The notes below the pieces were generated by a model. The model was given only the letters and a program-made list of their open reading frames with translations, was not told the origin of the DNA and searched no databases. The position numbers and the translations under genes were made by a program. A stretch of 64,000 nucleotides of DNA from Fagopyrum homotropicum (lineage: Eukaryota > Streptophyta > Magnoliopsida > Caryophyllales > Polygonaceae): assembly GCA_033239125.1 (NCBI GenBank), contig BSWB01000001.1:141685981-141749980 (forward strand). Direction: 5' to 3'. Every line of letters starts with the position of its first letter. Within the stretch, counting starts at the first letter, position 1. Positions 32,210 through 43,937 of the stretch are shown in pieces.

Positions 32210-32390
32210 CCGTTGAGAGACTACCTACCGAATCCGAGACACGTCATCAGCTATGAAGATCAGAAAATTTAGCCGGTTCATGCTTTTGTAGATTTCCAGT
32301 GGTCTAGACGAGGAATTGATGAGGCTACTTAGGAAACGGAGGAGAGCATTAGAAATGGTTACCCTGAGTACCTTACGGAGTTAGCCGCTA
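32210..32390 (+). pseudogene. pol: CHR-C integrase C-terminus with chromodomain remnant
   Basis: Plus-strand translation gives REYLPNPRHVISYEDQKI, then further right FQWSRRGIDEAT, a stop, ETEESIRNGYPEY. The same words occur intact in CHR-D at 58786-59253. Such chromodomains bind histone marks and steer integration to heterochromatin. Stops and indels make this copy dead. Confidence 0.75.
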
Positions 32391-32564
32391 CTTTTGCATT
32401 GACGAGTTAGTACTCGGATGCTGTTTGTTTGACTCGGATGCTGTTTGTTAGAAAACCAAACCGTTGAGTAGTTGCATGTTAGAAAACGGGACTTAATGAA
32501 ACCAAGTTATACAAAGAAAGTTGTTTGAGTAGATACATTATTCTAAGTTTCGGGACAAAACTTA

Positions 32565-32581
32565 TTTTAAGGGGGCACTGA
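32565..32581 (+). other. CHR-C polypurine tract
   Basis: TTTTAAGGGGGCACTGA directly before the LTR start TGTAATACCC. The reverse complement of 58581-58600 in CHR-D reads TTTTAAGAGGGCACTGA at the equivalent place. Confidence 0.8.
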
Positions 32582-35074
32582 TGTAATACCCGGAAAATTT
32601 AATTTCCGTTTAATACCCGATCAAACCAGATTCTGATCCGCCGACTTTTATTCTTTTAAATAAAATAAAATGATATTTAATTTCTATCATTTTATGTGAC
32701 CTTAATTCACATAAAATAATAAATTATGTAATCGGAAATAATTCCGTTTTTTTTATAAACCGAAGAGCGGTTCCGTGTGAGTAACGATCTAATTATCAGC
32801 TCATCTTAGTTAGATGAGCAGGCCCAACAGACCCGGCCCAATTAACCAGCCGGCCCAGCCTTAATCCTAAACCCTAATCAGCTCTTCATCATGTTTTACC
32901 CTAAACTAATCTTTTTTTTCCTAACCTAAACGCCACTGCTCTTTTCTCCCTCACAACTACTACCATATCTTTTGCATCGACGCTCCTTCTGCACGAACGA
33001 CAGGAGCACTAGAGTTGGAAGCGTCGCCTTAGATCCAGCGAGAAGACCCCGCTGTGCCGGAACCCTTGCGTCCTGAGAGAGTATCACGTTGACTCCTGCA
33101 CTCGACCTCCTGCACAGACCGCTGGGACTCCTGCACTCGACCTCCTCCACAAACCGCTGGTACTCCTGCCCTCGACCTTCTGCACAGACCGCTGGGACTT
33201 CTGCACTCGACCCTCTGCATCCACAGGAGTCGATCGTCCGCTAGGCTACTGCAGAAGAGGATTGGCCATCAGTAGCAACCACCTCCCCGAGTTCAGCGCC
33301 GGATCCGCTCGTAGTTCATCAACAACTACGGTGCCTTCCTTGCTGTGTTGAGTAAACAATTCCCGTTCTATCTGCTATAATGTATAGAGAGTTGTTCTGA
33401 GTTTGGTATGCTGAATGAGAAGTAGTGCAGATGTAGGTAGGCTGAACTTTTGTAGTTAAAGAGAGTTGAGTAGATTGGTTTAGAGGGTTTAAAGAGTAAG
33501 TAGAAGGGATTCGAACTGGGGACCTGCTGATCATGGTGATTTTTAGGGACTGCTGGAGGAGAGACTCGAACCTAGGACTTTCTGCACACCTAATAATTCA
33601 GCTTCGACCTCCTGACTTTAGGACCTAATATCTATAGCTTAAATCGAGAATCCACCGTTGAATTTTTGATATGTCGTAGATGAATACATATAGTTTAATG
33701 TGTTAAAATTTGGGAGAAAGTTAACGGTCGGATTAGGTTTTATAAGGTCCCAAGTGGAGCACTGGAGCTATTTTTGAAGCAGGGAAATATTTGACTAAGT
33801 ATAGAAGTTTAGCTTCTTGTCCAACCTTAGAGTTAATACAAGAGTTATGGTTGCGTTTTGGAGAGACCTTTGCCCTATGTTTAGCATACATATTTTAGAG
33901 GAACTAAAGTGTGTTTCCGGAATTCTTATCTATTAATCTAAGTCTTGGATCTTAACTCAAATCGGACCTTAATGACCGTTTAATGAAAATCTAGAATTTT
34001 GTACAACTCCTATACTTTTGTACTAAACTTTTCCGTAAGAACTAGAGTATGGAAATAGGCTCCAAAGGACAGTTGGAATTAAGTTATAGAAAATTCTAGG
34101 ATTTTCGGGATCAGGGGAAAAATAGTCTTTTTTACCTTAAGGGAGACTTTTTCGTAATTGCTCTTCATGAGAGTGTACAACTTAGAAGTTTATAACTTCT
34201 AAGAGTTTAGGGATGTGATTTTGATCCACATGTCTTGTTTGACAGGCGTTCGAGCTATCACGAGTACGGATCGAGTTGAGATTTGATAGAGTGTGATTTG
34301 ATTCAGGTAAGTCCTTGCGACTTACTTAGCTAGTTTCTGGATGTCAGTTGCATAACAATAGTGGTGTTTGTGATGTGTGCTTATAATAATAACTTGATAG
34401 GACGACCGTTATTATTATATTTTAAGGCCCAAGTGTATGTATAACGGGCCGTGACATCACTGCCCAGCTTTGACAGGAGACTGGGAGGTTCTCTATACCC
34501 AGACCATACAGGTACAAGGTGAGATACATCGGATCCATTCCTGATAGTTACACAAGGACGGAGGCGAGGTTTGGGAATCCCTCGTGTCACAAAATAAGTA
34601 TCATTACTAAGAATGAATAACCTAAGTAAAGATAATAAATGGATTGTTTGAAAGCATGATGAGTGTTTACTTGTGCTTCGATGTGTGTGTGCTATTATTA
34701 TTTATCTAATGTTTAGATAGCTAGCTAATGGTTGTTCTGTTGTGTTTTTAGATTCACCGCAGGTTAGAGCAGCAGCTGAGTGATCCGGAAGTAGTGGTCA
34801 GCCGGGTCTCCATACTCCTTAGAGTGTGGTTGGATGTTATCTTGTTGTTTCTTTCTTCTTGTTAAAGACAATTAGACTTTTCTGTTGTTTAAGTACTGTA
34901 GGCTGTTAGACGTTGTTGCATTCATCCCTTGAAAATATATTTTTATGAATTTTGGTTTTTCTTATTTGTGTCTTGTTGCAAGATCCTAGTAATATTGTTG
35001 TCAAACTGAGGTTGGGACCAATTGTGAGGTCCTAACTAGTAATGTCCCGAGTTCTGAGAATTCGGGGTGTTACA
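32582..35074 (+). mobile_element. CHR-C 3' LTR (2493 bp)
   Basis: Starts TGTAATACCCGG next to the PPT and ends GGGGTGTTACA. Contains the putative intron 34307-34762, the CCCAG/CTGGG hairpin at about 34463-34490 and the U5 block. A run of GC-rich, roughly 40-bp repeats lies at 33060-33215 (CTGGGACTCCTGCACTCGACC type). The flank after 35074 is ATH-B internal sequence (AAAAAAGATC), showing insertion into that element. Confidence 0.85.
33060..33215 (+). repeat. Tandem repeat in the CHR-C LTR, CTCGACCTCCTGCACAGACC type
   Basis: Four imperfect copies of a unit of about 40 bp: CTGCACTCGACCTCCTGCAC then AGACCGCTGGGACTC, with small variations. On the minus strand this opens frames with repeated ECRSPSGLCRRS, judged to be a by-product of the repeat. 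The neighbouring LTRs lack it. Confidence 0.75.
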
Positions 35075-35147
35075 AAAAAGATCAAAAGCAAAAGCAAAAG
35101 TTTCCAAGTTAGACAACCGAAATACACAAATTTGGTCTAGACCAAAT

Positions 35148-35164
35148 CCTCGGTAACGGTGCCG
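35148..35164 (-). other. Degenerate tRNA-Asp PBS of ATH-B
   Basis: The plus strand reads CCTCGGTAACGGTGCCG, matching 13 of 17 bases of CCCCGGCAACGGCGCCA; all four differences are transitions. It lies 6 bp inside the LTR edge. Confidence 0.75.
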
Positions 35165-35170
35165 AAAACT

Positions 35171-36840
35171 TGTTCGCTCCAAAAGGTGTGTGCGCAAATA
35201 AGATTTAAATTTATATCCAAGAATAATGCCTAACGATAGCGAACCCGTAGTGTACGGATCAATCGTAGTATGGGTTGATATTCCGGAGTCGATCTCAGGG
35301 AATCAGTGAGAACAATGCAGTATAAGCAATCTAACTTGTATAGCAGGCAAATCAATAATCAATATAAAGAATAAGATGTAAGAATGATTGGGAATGCTAA
35401 AGATCCAAGTATTTGGTTGTGGCGTTCGGTTCAAGATGTCTAAGGATATGTACGGACAGAGTTGAATAGCAAAGGTATATGTCTAAGGTAGGATATCGTA
35501 TAGTGAAGTTCCAACACCCTTTCATCTCACCCAAAGGATTCTACTTAACAAATGTTGAGTCTCTTCAAGAAGAGTATCTGAGGATAGGATTGTACTCTCA
35601 ATACTGAACAAAAACCCCAAGGAAGTCAAAAGAAAGACAAAGGTAAAAGCTTTGACACTCTTCACCTTAATAGAGGGTTTTGAATCCTCTATTACCTAAA
35701 ACTCGTAGAAGGTTACAACCAAGAAAGGATGTGTGTTTGAAAGGTTCACAAAGATTAGAATTTAGGCAATCTTTAACTTTAGATAAAGGTAAAAGCGAAA
35801 CGTGCAAAACAGAGGAAACCACGGCTGATTCTTAGGAAACCACGGGTGTGGTTCCTGAAACACATGCCGTGGAAAACTTCGTTCGAGGGTTTCGTCTCAC
35901 AACTCTCAAGGTCCGATCTGTTAAGGCTCAATCTATCATCATCTATACCACAACCATCAACCCTTCACCTTAGAATCGCAGGGGGTTTAACCAACAATCA
36001 TCATCATATTCAATTCAAGATTAAGAAAGGAAATTAAGAATGACATGTAAACAAGAAAGAACACAAAGATGAACAATAATAACTCAATAATAGATTTCCA
36101 AATATCAAATAACTGAATCAAACAACAAATAATCCCAAAATATGTGTTCTCAAAGACAATAATAAAAAACATAAGAAAAATCTCAAAAAATCTCTAATCT
36201 CCAAGTCGGGATCAAGAAAGCTTGTCAATCTCCTCCGTTGATGAAGCAATCAAATCTTGAACGTGAAGCAATCCTTCGTTTGGAAGTGAATCCAAGTTTG
36301 TAGTGTATTAGCCGTCCTCTAAAATGCAGCCGTCAACGTCCTTCTATAAGATAAAATTAGGTCTAAAGACTTCCTTCTTTCGTTGTTAACGTGACAATAA
36401 CGGAGCAGTCTTTTCTGAAGAAAACCACGGGTGACGTCATCAAAACCACAGCCATGGTTTATCCTGTGATGACTCTCGACCTTCCTTTCCACGTGTGAAA
36501 ATCAAAGAATTGCCAAAATCCCAGCCGTGGAAGTTCCTTCTTGTGCCGTGGTTCATCCTTTTCGATGCTTTTCTCCTTTGCTTCACTTCATACTCTTTCC
36601 TATGATTCTCCAACGCTTCCTAATGAACTCCACATCGACCAATACTCTTTAAATGCTCCCTTTCCACTCCAATTTAGCACCAATTCATCTAAAATCACAA
36701 CAAAGCTTGTGTAGATCTTGATTTCAAGATAATAGGTGAATATGTTCAATAAATGCTATGCAATCATATCCATGTACTCAAAAAGAAAGGGAAAAACTGT
36801 CTATATACACATTTAAACTACGTCATATTTCATGCTATAA
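35171..36840 (-). mobile_element. ATH-B 5' LTR (Athila-type, 1670 bp)
   Basis: Plus strand TGTTCGCTCC to CATGCTATAA (expected ...CA, with one change). The left side carries PBS and leader, so this is the 5' LTR of a minus-strand element. Motif clusters at 35813-35877 and 36420-36560 are variants of the CCACGG/CCGTGG type. The right flank is the CHR-B 3' LTR from its base 93 on, so ATH-B inserted in that LTR. Its other LTR is missing. Confidence 0.8.
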
Positions 36841-37951
36841 CGGCCGTCCGCGACCGTGGCTCGGGAGTTCCGTGGGGGCGGCGACCTGTCAAAGTGGGAG
36901 TCGAGCACTTCTCATTTACGTTACTTTCTTTCTTCCTCTTTACTTTGGGTGATATTAGGGTTGCTTGACCCTTGTTTTCCCAATTGATGCAGTCTTAATC
37001 CCTTCACCACTTCTCATTTACGTTACTTTCTTTCTTCCTTTTCCTTCTGCTTTCTCTCCTTCTCCTCTATTCGTTACCATAGCCTTCTCCTCCTCTTGAA
37101 GTTTCCAAGCAAAGGTGTAGACTGCAGAAACGTTCTACAGAGTAAGTCATCTCCTTCTCCTTCTTCTCTTCTCCTTCTTCTCTTCTCCTTTCTTCTTCTT
37201 CGTTCTAGCACCCTAGAGGGGTGAGAGCCATGGATTCACTCAAGAGAGTCCTCTCTTGTTCTTGCTTGTGTTCTTGCTTGCTTAGGCCGTGGAGAAGGGT
37301 TTGTGATCTTGTGGTGGAAGCTAAGGGACGATCATAGCATCAAAGGAGGCAATAGGAGGGTTGTTGAGCATCGAAGAACCGAAGAATCGATGTTTTTGGT
37401 GTTCACTCAAGAGAGTCCTCTCTTGTTATTGCTTGTGTTCTTGCTTGCTTAGTCCGTGGAGAAGGGTTTGTGATCTTGTTGTGGATGCTAAGGGACGATC
37501 ATAGCATCAAAGGAGGCAATAGGAGGGTTGTTGAACATCGAAGAACTGAAGAATTGAAGTTTCTAGTGTTCAGCCGCGGGGCGGATCATGTGAGTCGTGA
37601 GGGCGGACACTGTGCACTGCGGGGGCGGGTACTGTACACCGTAGGGGGGGCTTCTGTATACCGCAGGGGCGGCTTTTGAGTTTCTTCACCAGTAGGTCAC
37701 CAATCTCTTGATCTCTCTTTTCCTTTCCTCATCTTAGAGTTTGTTTCATCTTAGTATCATGTTAGGCTGGATTAGAATAGCTCGATATGGAATGCCAAGT
37801 AGTGGCTTTGGACTTTAGGGTTAGCTTGTGAGAGTTGTTGGTTGTTGGTTGTTATGTTGTTGTAAGATCACTTGGATCTTCAAAGATAGTGGTTCATAAG
37901 CTTGTATGGCCATGATGTGAGCCTATAGGGCAGCGGAATGAGGTCGTTGAC
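36841..37951 (+). mobile_element. CHR-B 3' LTR, left part
   Basis: Matches 6170 onward of the 5' LTR (CGGCCGTCCGCGA, then GGGGGCGGCGACC and the CT-rich tract). The first 92 bp are absent. A 167-bp tandem duplication (37235 and 37402 are equivalent starts) and a G-rich motif cluster (37568-37680) lie inside. It is interrupted at 37951 by NA-T (TSD TTGAC) and continues at 51747. Confidence 0.85.
37235..37568 (+). repeat. 167-bp tandem duplication in the CHR-B 3' LTR
   Basis: TTCACTCAAGAGAGTCCTC starts at 37235 and again at 37402. Each copy runs through the CATCAAAGGAGGCAATAGGA block to the GAAGAA(T/C) region. The copies differ at a few positions. The 5' LTR (about 6568-6720) has only one copy. 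Confidence 0.85.
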
Positions 37952-39188
37952 TGTTCGCTCCAAACGGTGTGTGCAAGCTTTAAATTTATATCCCAAGAAA
38001 TATGCTTAAAACAAGGATGTGAACCCGTAGCGTACAGATCAATTATAGTAAAAACAAGAATTCCGGGGTGTCGATCTCAGGGTCTTAGGTGAAACGTAAG
38101 CAAGTATAGGTTGTCAATGTAACTAATAACCAGAAAAGCAATTAAAGCAATTAAAGAGATGATAATAAGGTCAATTAAGGGAAATATGCAAATTCTAGTG
38201 ATTAAAGCATCTAGTTGTGGTTCCAACTCAAGATTTCAAGATAAGCGGACAAAGCTGAAATTTTGCCAAGGGAAGGTGTTTCTAAAATCGAATAGATCAC
38301 CGGGTAAGTCTCACTACTCACTAACTCCAAACCAAAAGCTCATATTACCGGGTAAGTCTCAAGGTACTAAGGAAAGGAATTATAATCTCAAACCAACACA
38401 CCAACTAAGGGAATAGAATCAACCTTTACCGGGTAAAGTCTCAGGCTAACTCACAAAGATGGGATGAAGACACACTCAAACCCCAATAAAGGATGAACTT
38501 TTATTACCTACACTTATGATCTTGGGTAAACAAACTAAGGAATCACCGGGTAAGTCTCATCCTAGGCTTGCATTGAACCGGGAAAGGTGTAATAAGAATA
38601 GGATTTGGCAAACTCTAAAACTTAACTCTCAGTCACGGATCAGAAAAGGTCACCTCGGTCAGTCAAGTTCCACCCCGGCCGAGATGTTCATCGACTGAAC
38701 AAGATGTTCTAGGGTTAAGGATAAAGACTTGAACTTTCAAGGTCCTACTGGGATTAAGATTATTCTATCATCGTCTTTCCCACAACCTTCAGCCAATCAA
38801 CCTAGAATCGCACAAAGAAATTAGCCACTCATCATCATGAAAGCAATAATCAAATATATGGGAAGAGTATGAATAGTTGAACACAAAAACTTAAGAAAAA
38901 GGCTTCAATAACTGAATCAAATATCAAACAAATCTGCGTTCCTTGGATCACAAATCCAACAAGACAAGCAAACAAAAGAAAATCTAAGAAAGTCTTACAA
39001 ATCCCCTCAAAAGCTATAACAAATCTATGAACTTCCTTCCTTCAATCTTCTTTCAAACTTCCAAAAATCCTTCCTAACTACAGCTTCTTCAATCTCCAAG
39101 TACTGCGATGGTAGCAGGTTGCTGAATTTGTGGAAAATTCAACCCTTTTTATAGGAGAATTATCTTTCAAAGAAAATAATATCTTAAA
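37952..39188 (-). repeat. NA-T left (3') LTR, first part
   Basis: TGTTCGCTCC start. Four ACCGGGTAAGTCTC-type repeats (38299, 38346, 38431, 38544) and a motif cluster of CCTCGGTCAG/CCGGCCGAG type (38650-38700). It is interrupted at 39188 by a solo LTR and resumes after the duplicated CTTAAA at 41690, ending at 42216. Confidence 0.9.
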
Positions 39189-41683
39189 TGTAATGCCCCG
39201 TTTATTCGGGTGAATTCCGACCTTGCTTTTCACCCTTCCATCGATTCGTTATAGCTCGAGCTCTTATTTAAAGTATATTTTTTATAGATTTAAAATTAAC
39301 TTTTTCCGGGTATTATATTATTTTGGGATACATGTATGTATTCCTGTATTTTATTGATTTAATTTTGTTGGAAATCGGGATTTACTGATCCGGAAAATCC
39401 CGTTCCGAATATTAATCGAGTTTGTTATTTAAAAAAAAACCCTATTTACTGTATTATTTATATATCTTTTTCCTTTTTATTTCATCCCCTCTGTTTTCTT
39501 GCTTTCTTGCGTGTGGCGCTTCAGCAGAGGAGGGCCAGAGTCCGACCTCTCCATACCCGGACCCTCGACCTCCGGCCCTAGCCTACAACCCTAGCTGCGT
39601 CCGACCCCTCGCTCCCCTGCCTCCCTGCAATGAAACCCTCCCAACAGAGCAGCCCCATACCTCTTTTCTCATTCTTCTCTATCGCAGCCTCCCAACTCAC
39701 TTTTGCCCTCTCATCTGCATCTCCTCGTCCGGTGCAGAAACAACAACAGTCGATGCCGCCTGCACGAGCCGGCTGGAAGAAGCAATAACCACACTGCCCA
39801 CCGGAGCCGCTACACGTGCTTCCCCGCTAGTGAGCGCTGGCTCTCTCCCTCTCCTTTCTTTTTCTTCTTTTCCTTCCTTATGCGTAACAGTGGGTGACCG
39901 GTTGTGGCAGCCGCCGGAAGACAGGACGCCTTGCCGGAGTAGAGCCGGTACCGCCCCGCCGGAGTAGAGCCGGTGCCGCCTCGCCCTCGCCGGACCTGCG
40001 CAGCAGCTGTAGCGATTTTCCCTTCCTCCTTGTCGCGTGAATTAGGTTGAAGAAACAACTTGGAATTATTCTAATTTTGACCCCCCTATTTACTATAATT
40101 ACAGTTTGTGCCCAGTTTGTGTGGAATTGCAGTTATGACCCAATAACTTTGGAAAAGGAACATTTATACCCTGCAATAAATTATTAAAATTATTAAACCC
40201 ACGGTTTTTTTTGAGATTTGTCCCAACTACTTTACAAATTAATTTGGTGTCTTTGATGGTTTAAATCCGATTGTTGGAATTTGAAATTCGGTTTTTCAAT
40301 CAACTTTCCATTTTTGGATATCTTGCCCGGAATTGGTTTTAACGAGTTAACCTCGGTTTTTGAAGATGGATTTTCATTGGAAAATCTTTATGCGCTAAAC
40401 CTTCCTTTCAGAATTAGAGTTTAAGCTAATTTTGCTTAGTTTTGTCCTTAGGTCCGGAAGCGCCAAATAAAAGCCATCGACATCGTTCTTGACTCCGTAG
40501 ACCATGCTTCACCTTCGACCTCGTGTGAGTACTTCTCCTTCGTTAGTTCGGTAATGGTAGTATAACATGTTAGATGAACTTAGCATAACATAGAGTCAAT
40601 GCCATGTAGTGGCCTAGAACAATAGGTGCTAGTGATTGGATATGGTACTTGTTGAATTACCTTCTTTACGATCTTATGATGATCCTCGAGATTATAGATT
40701 GGACCTAACATGCTAGAGTTAGATATCATATATATATATATATATGTTGGAGACTAGAAGTCCGAGAACTTCTAGTTTTTAGTTTGTTATTGATAGTGCC
40801 TCGTTTGGTCAGGCTTTGAGCGTTTTCTGCGGAAATTTGAGAGTGATTTATTCGGTTACCTTGAGAGAGGTAAGTCTCCGGACTTACTTAGCTCGTATTC
40901 CTTGTATTAGCATTGATGTGTGTTTGGTGGTGTGTGATTATTGTTTATTATTTATAAAAACTAAACCGGAATTAAGATTACCGACCTTTATATTATTTTT
41001 TTTGGCCCAAGTGTATGATAATGGGCGGTGACAACTTGCCTAGCTCCCGCGAGAGCTAGGAGGTTCTCGGCGACTATCCCGTGCTGGTAGACGGTCAGAT
41101 GCATCAGTACCATTCCATGCTGGTAAGTAGGGACCGAGGCGAGTTTCGGTGACTCTCGTGTCACAACCTAAGTTGAATTAGAAAGGGACACGACCTAATA
41201 ATGACAAAGATAATAAACCAGATTGGTGTGCTTTTATGTATGTTGTATGCTTGTGATGAGATTACTTGTGTATGTGCCTTTCCCATTGATTCTGATTCCT
41301 CGAATATTAGCTAACGGTTTTATACCGATTGTTGTAGATTGCCTTGCAGGTTAGGAATGCGGCCGAGAGATCCGGAATAGTGGGCAGCCGGGGTTCCTCA
41401 CATTTTAGGATTTGGTTTTGGGTGGAGTCGAGTTTGAGTATTGTACTTATTGTATATTGTATGTCGCGTGTTGGTGTTTAGTCTTGGAGTTGTATTTTCG
41501 GCTGAAGTCCTATGTTCTATTCTTTCGGGTTTTCTTTTCATTGCATAAAATTTTTTTTCGGTTTTGGCCTTTATTTGTGCCATGTTGCAAGATCCGGTGA
41601 AATTGTTGTCAAGATAAGGGTCGTGACCCATTGTGAGGTCCCAACCCGTAGCGCCATGAGTCCCGCGGATTCGGGATGTTACA
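39189..41683 (+). mobile_element. Chromovirus solo LTR (2495 bp) inside the NA-T LTR
   Basis: TGTAATGCCCCG to CGGGATGTTACA. The duplicated flank CTTAAA (39183-39188, 41684-41689) and the uninterrupted homologous site in the middle NA-T LTR (about 46413) prove the insertion; TSD is 5 or 6 bp. Contains the intron signals (40870-41349), the hairpin CCTAGCTC/GAGCTAGG (41038-41062) and the U5 block. The 181-aa frame at 39422-39967 begins with a hydrophobic stretch but lies in the U3/R leader and is not conserved in the other LTRs. A (TA)n run lies at about 40728-40746. Confidence 0.93.
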
Positions 41684-41689
41684 CTTAAA

Positions 41690-42216
41690 AAGATAATATC
41701 CTAATAAAATATATCTTATCTCTAAAATAGATCTCCTAAATATATGATCTTCTTTCCAGAAATACAGCCCAAAAATATAAGATCTCTCCTTCCAAAAATA
41801 AAAGATCTCACCCAAATAAAATATATCTCGCCGCGTCAGGATATTCGCCTCGGTCGGGGCGCTTCTCTAGATCACGTCGGTCGAGGTGACACTGTAGCTG
41901 ACCGAGGTGGATCTTAGATGAAGGTGAAATCTCTCAAATCTGGTCCAAAGTAAATCTTATTTGTAAATTCCTTGCTTCCTGATCTTTCTTTTAAGCTCCT
42001 GAATGTAGCTCCAATGACTCATTTGCTCCTTAGCTCCATTTCGATCCAAAACGTACCATTTTACCTACGATTACAACGAAACTTGGTATAAACCTCGATT
42101 CCCGTAAAGGTAGATGAAACGACAATATAATCACATAATATACATTCAAACATGCAGATTATTGAAGATAAATTGTCTAAACAAGTCCCAAATATAGACT
42201 ATAATACATGCTATCA
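41690..42216 (-). repeat. NA-T left (3') LTR, second part
   Basis: Continues AAAGATAATATCC... to CATGCTATCA at 42216. Holds the second motif cluster, GCCTCGGTCGGGGCG and CGTCGGTCGAGGTG and GACCGAGGTGG (41836-41910). The PPT AAATACCCCATACTTG (plus strand) follows at once. Confidence 0.9.
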
Positions 42217-43840
42217 AAATACCCCATACTTGTCCCTTTCTTGTCCCCAAGCAAGTTCCAAATCTTAAGTACAAGATGAAATGGATTATAAGTCATAAAG
42301 ATCAATGAAAAGTATTTCAAAACATTTTAATGGTGTGCTCCGCTCATAGATCACTCTAAGAAAATGCTTCATGGCAATTAAAATAAAAATATGATCAAAA
42401 CATTTTATAAATATAGGAAAGTTGTTCATCTTTGTATAAAATCATAGAATGCGTAATAAATCACAATTATCGAAATTAATCATGTATAATCCAGTTTAAA
42501 CCACCAAGTCAATCAACAAGCTCGAGGTCTCAAGGACTTTCCAAGAGAAGGTCAAGAAACGTGTAAGGGTGGGATGTATATAGGGAATGTCGTGCTAGAA
42601 TCCGGGAAAAGGATCTGCACTTCACTTTTCTTTGCACTTCAACATCTTCCACCAATAAGCTTTGCTTATTCACTTTTTACTTTTGGGATGCATGGACAAA
42701 GGTGCACAATAACCGAAGCCTAGGAGATCAGCAATCATCAATTTCTCGAGATGCCTCAAACCCTTGATGCACAAACCATGACCCGTTAGGAATATCGCTC
42801 AATCCGACTTTGGCAAGACACAAACACCCGGCTATGTGAATAGTGCCGAGTTACTCATCATCATGATTGACTTCCCCAAACCTATTTGTTTATTTCTAAC
42901 TTCCAGCCAACATCTCAACTTTTCTTTCACTTGTTTTTCACTTGCTTGCTTCCAAATTCCCAGATAGGTAAAAGGGAGGCAAATATGTATATGAGGGGTT
43001 AAGCATGATCAAGAAGAAGAAGAGAAGAGAGTGAATTGCCTTAATCATCCTAGGAAGACTGTGATAGAACTCATCATGTTGTGTCAACCTTCAAATTCAA
43101 CATAATTTTGATAAAAAAAAGTATTAAACATGCTAAAACTTCAAACAAAGCATTTTGCAACTTAAACATATCATAAAACCTTTCAAGCATATAAAGATTT
43201 CAAAACCAATCTGCAAACAAAATCATCACTGAGGTCATATCCTGAAAAGAGGCACAAAAAATCGTTTCGAAAGCTCTTTCAGTTGAACCACCTCGGTCGA
43301 GGTGTTCTAAGGCAACCGAGGTACTTGACCTCGTTTGGCCAGAATCATCCCGTTTTTTTTTTCTTAACCAGTTTTTTTATGTTTTTCTCAATCAAAAACC
43401 TGTATGCATGAATGTAATCTCAAATAAGCACCTAGAGCCAAATAAGATCATAATCAAAGATCAAGAGAGTTATACAAGTACCCTATACTTGGGACACATT
43501 GTCCCAATGTGTCAAATATAAGTCAGAAGAACAGAATACTCACCAGACATAGCTGAACTACATAAAGAAATAAGAAACAGCTCCCAGATAAGATCATCTC
43601 GGTTGGCGAAGAACATCTCGGTCGAGGTCCTGTAACTGCACCCGAGATGTGTCTCAGTCAAGCTCCGTCCTCTCAATTTCTCAAACTTGTGTCCTTCTAG
43701 TGTAGCTCTTGAGATGTAATCCTACCTTAGAGAGTACCTGGTTTGTGTCTAGAGGACGCCAAAAACAAAGCAAAACAAAGCAAAAGCAAACTATCTAAAC
43801 TAAGCTAGAAAAACGGAAAACAAAGCAATACCTTGGGTTG
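42217..43840 (-). other. NA-T 3' non-coding region, first copy
   Basis: Contains the PPT (42217-42233), the 137-bp block (42748-42884), a conserved patch near 42960-43090, two motif clusters (43300-43350, 43600-43665), the second PPT-like tract with a 9-bp hairpin (43474-43513) and the CTTGGGTTGCCTCCCAAG hairpin (43832-43849). I see no gene. Confidence 0.75.
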
Positions 43841-43937
43841 CCTCCCAAGAAGCGCTTGATTTAAGGTCACTAGCTGGACCTTTCTCCATGGAATTACTCA
43901 ATGTACCTCGAACACCTTGGAGTGCTCATTACATCCA

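Larger units (their letters stand above)
28356..32581 (+). mobile_element. CHR-C internal region (heavily decayed, no left LTR)
   Basis: Body of a plus-strand chromovirus inserted in ATH-B. At its left edge about 80 bp (28363-28445) resemble the chromovirus leader in the opposite orientation, so the 5' end is rearranged and the 5' LTR is missing. 28550-30330 aligns with the reverse complement of 61070-62900 in CHR-D, for example at 29940-30130. It shows no retroviral domain. 30330-32200 is unreadable, probably decayed pol. Open frames here, including 28911-29423 (170 aa), match no family I know. The plus strand reaches a PPT at 32568. Confidence 0.65.

Noticed and set aside
33029..33220. Repetitive Cys/Arg-rich frames (ECRSPSGLCRRS)
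   Set aside because: Produced by translating a GC-rich tandem repeat in an LTR; there is no supporting start context or conservation.
39422..39967. 181-aa plus-strand frame with a hydrophobic start resembling a signal peptide
   Set aside because: It lies in the leader part of a solo LTR, is low in complexity, and has no counterpart frame in the other long LTRs.
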